NCBI GenBank assembly: GCA_964564545.1
Contig: CAZMBP010000004.1
Span: forward strand, 69,018 to 133,017
Length of the DNA: 64,000 nucleotides
Origin: CAJQQY01 sp964564545
GTDB taxonomy: Bacteria > Bacteroidota > Bacteroidia > Chitinophagales > Saprospiraceae
Reading direction: 5' to 3'
A program made the translations under genes and the position numbers. Below, piece by piece: positions 62,469-64,000 of this stretch (the first letter of the stretch is position 1; the number at the start of each line of letters is the position of its first letter). Below the pieces are notes generated by a model. It saw only the letters and a list, made by a program, of their open reading frames with translations, searched no databases and was not told where the DNA came from.

Positions 62469-62891
62469 ATGAATGTTTTAGATCAAGTAAGAGTTGTTGT
62501 TTACAGAATAAATAAAAAAGGTTTAGAAATCTTTTTAGTAAATGAAGAAGATAATTGGCAACTTCCCAAAGGTAGTTTCCAACAATCTCCAACTACTATC
62601 CTATCTGAAGATAATTTAATTGAATTAGAGCCTACAAAAAATAGCAATGGCAATATGCAAAGAGCATTAGCTGTAGAAGGCGACTGGCACGACATTCCAT
62701 CGATCAGAGGAATTATAAAAGACGATGTTCGTATCGTAAAAGATCAATTAAAACAACGTATTCCAGGATTAGAGCAAGGCACATTTGTGGCAGTAAAAGA
62801 AGCGGTGAAAAAAGTAATGCCTGAAGAATATGCTTGTTTAAAAGAATTAAAAGATATTATTATAGATCGTAATTCGGCGAAATACATTTAG
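62469..62891 (+). CDS. Nudix-fold-like protein lacking the catalytic Nudix box
   Basis: 140 residues, cytoplasmic. The first 35 residues (VRVVVYRINKKGLEIFLVN, then WQLPKGS) match the opening strands of Nudix hydrolases, where LPKG normally precedes the box GX5EX7REUXEEXGU. Here that box is absent: the following sequence (FQQSPTTILSEDNLIELEP) has no REVxEE helix. After it come DWHDIPSIRGIIKDD and two helices (GTFVAVKEAVKKVMPEEY, LKELKDIII). The protein may be a non-catalytic nucleotide-binding or regulatory derivative. Family membership is inferred from a short segment. The ATG at 62469 starts at the fold itself. A strong terminator follows. Confidence 0.65.
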   Translation: MNVLDQVRVVVYRINKKGLEIFLVNEEDNWQLPKGSFQQSPTTILSEDNLIELEPTKNSNGNMQRALAVEGDWHDIPSIRGIIKDDVRIVKDQLKQRIPGLEQGTFVAVKEAVKKVMPEEYACLKELKDIIIDRNSAKYI

Positions 62892-62907
62892 TATTAAAAA
62901 ATATTAT

Positions 62908-62949
62908 AAAAAAGCGGTGTTAATCCATGTGGACTAACACCGCTTTTTT
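62908..62949. terminator. Bidirectional terminator
   Basis: AAAAAAGCGGTGTTAATCC pairs with GGACTAACACCGCTTTTTT (one mismatch) around ATGT. It lies between the convergent Nudix-like and truC genes and ends at the truC stop codon. Confidence 0.9.
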
Positions 62950-63629
62950 TATAAATTCAATTCTCTTTTCATTCGCAAAAATTCCTCATTCAGCGAAGCT
63001 TGTAAAATCACTTCTTTACCATCATATGGATGTTTAAATTTCAACTCTTCAGCATGCAATAGCATCGTTATCATATTCCACTTTTCTTTAAAAAGTTTGT
63101 TTTGTTTATTACAACCATGAGGTCGATCGCCAATGATTGGATGTCGGAGATGATTGAGGTGTTTTCTAATTTGATGTTGTCGACCTGTTTGGGGAAAAGC
63201 GGTGATCAGAGAATACCTTGAAGTAGGATGTTTTCCAAAAGGAATATCTAACTCCGTATGTTTATTGTTATAAAAACTGGTTACTGCTTCCTGTTTTTTA
63301 TTTCGATCATTTATGAGTGGATAATCCACCTTTATTTTTTCTGGAAAAAACCCACGAACGATTGCTAGATATTTTTTTGAAACTAAATTTTGGAGAAACT
63401 CATCCTGCACTAATTTGGCTGTTTCTTTATCTAATGAAAAAAGTAAAACACCAGAAGTTTTTCGATCTAATCGATGAATGGGAAAGACATGATGACCAAT
63501 CTGATCTCGCAACATTTGCAGCGCAAATTCACTTGCATCGGCAGCAATAGGACTTCGATGTACCAATAAACCATTTGGTTTATTAATAGCTACTAAATTT
63601 TCATCTTGATAAATTATCTCTAAATCCAA
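62949..63629 (-). CDS. truC: tRNA pseudouridine synthase C-like RluA-family enzyme
   Basis: 226 residues. The RluA-family catalytic motif HRLDRKTSG places the active Asp at residue 55. Other family blocks are INKPNGLLVHRS, KKYLAIVRGFF, PQTGRQHQIRKHLNHLRHPIIGD, and LLHAEELKFKHP. The short length without an S4 domain and the HPTSRYSLI stretch fit TruC, which makes pseudouridine 65 in tRNA. Start codon: a TAG stop lies directly upstream in frame and the first internal Met is residue 39, so the TTG at 63629 must be the start; it begins MDLEIIYQDENLVAI, the normal family N-terminus. Its neighbour upstream is the Lrp/AsnC regulator, separated by a palindromic element. The TruC versus general RluA assignment is a little less certain than the family. 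Confidence 0.87.
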   Translation of the reverse strand: MDLEIIYQDENLVAINKPNGLLVHRSPIAADASEFALQMLRDQIGHHVFPIHRLDRKTSGVLLFSLDKETAKLVQDEFLQNLVSKKYLAIVRGFFPEKIKVDYPLINDRNKKQEAVTSFYNNKHTELDIPFGKHPTSRYSLITAFPQTGRQHQIRKHLNHLRHPIIGDRPHGCNKQNKLFKEKWNMITMLLHAEELKFKHPYDGKEVILQASLNEEFLRMKRELNL

Positions 63630-63643
63630 CTAATTTTTTTTTT

Positions 63644-63711
63644 TGAAGCGGAACTTTCCAAATCCCGTTTAAACTAAAAAACTAAAACAGGACTTGGAAA
63701 GTCCTGCTACA
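63644..63711. repeat. Imperfect inverted-repeat element ending in GCTACA
   Basis: 68 bp with 22-bp arms (18 of 22 paired) at 63644-63665 and 63690-63711. The right arm holds CAGGACTTGGAAAGTCCTG, itself a hairpin. The end nearest the Lrp gene supplies that gene's TAG stop codon, as the larger element at 39957 does for its neighbour. Confidence 0.6.
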
Positions 63712-64000
63712 TATCTTCAAGAACAAGTGGCACATTTCTAGAAAAAGCAGTTTCAAATGAAATCGTCGTATTCGTTCCTTCCACTCCTTCAATTCCCAAT
63801 ATTTTATCATAAATAATATCTCGCAAGTGTCGGTTATTTTTAGCAAAAATCCGAACTAAAACAGCATATCTTCCTGAGATATTTACACACTCCACAATTT
63901 CAGGAATTTTTTCCAATCGACTCTCCACTTTTCGATGCAGTTTTGAATCAGTCAACATAATTTGGCAATAAGCTGAAGTTTGATAGCCTAATTTCCAAGG
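63707..64000 (-). CDS. Lrp/AsnC-family regulator, ligand-binding part (5' end outside the window)
   Basis: 98 codons are visible and the frame is open to the window edge: 14 codons precede the first Met at 63958 and encode PWKLGYQTSAYCQI, which is the normal first strand of the RAM (AsnC_trans_reg) domain. Hence the gene starts outside the window and its DNA-binding helix-turn-helix is missing only because of the cut. Visible features are the RAM domain strands and helices (LHRKVESRLEKIPEIVECV, SGRYAVLVRIF, HLRDIIYDKILGIEGVEGTNTTISF). Lrp/AsnC proteins form octamers that respond to amino acids or similar ligands. The gene ends ..PLVLEDM with a TAG supplied by the palindromic element that follows. 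Confidence 0.85.
   Translation of the reverse strand, partial: PWKLGYQTSAYCQIMLTDSKLHRKVESRLEKIPEIVECVNISGRYAVLVRIFAKNNRHLRDIIYDKILGIEGVEGTNTTISFETAFSRNVPLVLEDM

Noticed and set aside
1..64000. Possible diversity-generating retroelement acting on the giant repeat proteins.
   Set aside because: No reverse transcriptase, template repeat or adenine-targeted variable region was recognised in the window; repeat divergence looks like ordinary domain duplication.
1..64000. tRNA or rRNA genes in the longer non-coding gaps.
   Set aside because: No cloverleaf with a T-loop GTTCRA and a matching acceptor stem, and no rRNA-like sequence, was found on reading both strands; a tRNA scan could still be run.

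Overview
The window comes from an AT-rich bacterium of the phylum Bacteroidota, most likely a Saprospirales-type lineage; the phylum is well supported, anything finer is inference. The evidence is type IX secretion (T9SS) sorting domains on many proteins, three giant proteins ending in the gliding-motility/type-B sorting domain (CHU_C), a PorP/SprF-family gene, a 289-residue primary sigma factor without the N-terminal extension of proteobacterial RpoD, A-rich leaders instead of Shine-Dalgarno sites, and several matches to the Bacteroidota -7 promoter element TAnnTTTG.

Layout. 1-3,350: the 3' part of a secreted beta-helix protein and a membrane protein. 3,366-22,338: two tandem paralogous giant adhesin-like genes (2,506 and 3,470 aa) made of 22 and 33 Ig-like repeats, each ending in a SprB-type repeat and CHU_C. 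22,855-34,484: an M23 peptidase facing a three-gene minus-strand group: a tail-fibre-like protein, a small T9SS protein and a 2,513-aa secreted metzincin with 23 PKD domains. 35,114-41,040: a lipoprotein, a 1,147-aa exported protein of unknown function whose 3' end is broken by a 213-bp inverted-repeat element, and an outer-membrane barrel. 41,048-44,355: a TonB-dependent receptor under a TPP riboswitch, and a NadR-like kinase. 44,448-47,241: a conserved hypothetical gene, era, and a secreted esterase. 47,369-56,662: a PorP/SprF gene behind a third CHU_C giant (2,599 aa). 57,445-64,000: housekeeping and regulation (Crp/Fnr regulator, nitrilase-type amidase, rpoD, two envelope proteins, a Nudix-like protein, truC, Lrp/AsnC regulator cut by the window edge).

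How it fits together. About half of the window (four genes, roughly 33 kb) encodes repeat-built surface or secreted proteins that should leave the cell through the T9SS. The PorP/SprF protein is the expected outer-membrane partner of the CHU_C proteins. The receptor and riboswitch form a thiamine-responsive uptake unit. No rRNA, tRNA, CRISPR array, transposase, integrase or phage gene was recognised. The most unusual items are the inverted-repeat element with a 16-bp flanking duplication that supplies a new stop codon, relocated cysteines in two of the 33 Ig repeats of the largest protein, strict alternation of two PKD subtypes with junction cysteines, and a 30-bp leader motif placed exactly 25 nt before two neighbouring start codons.
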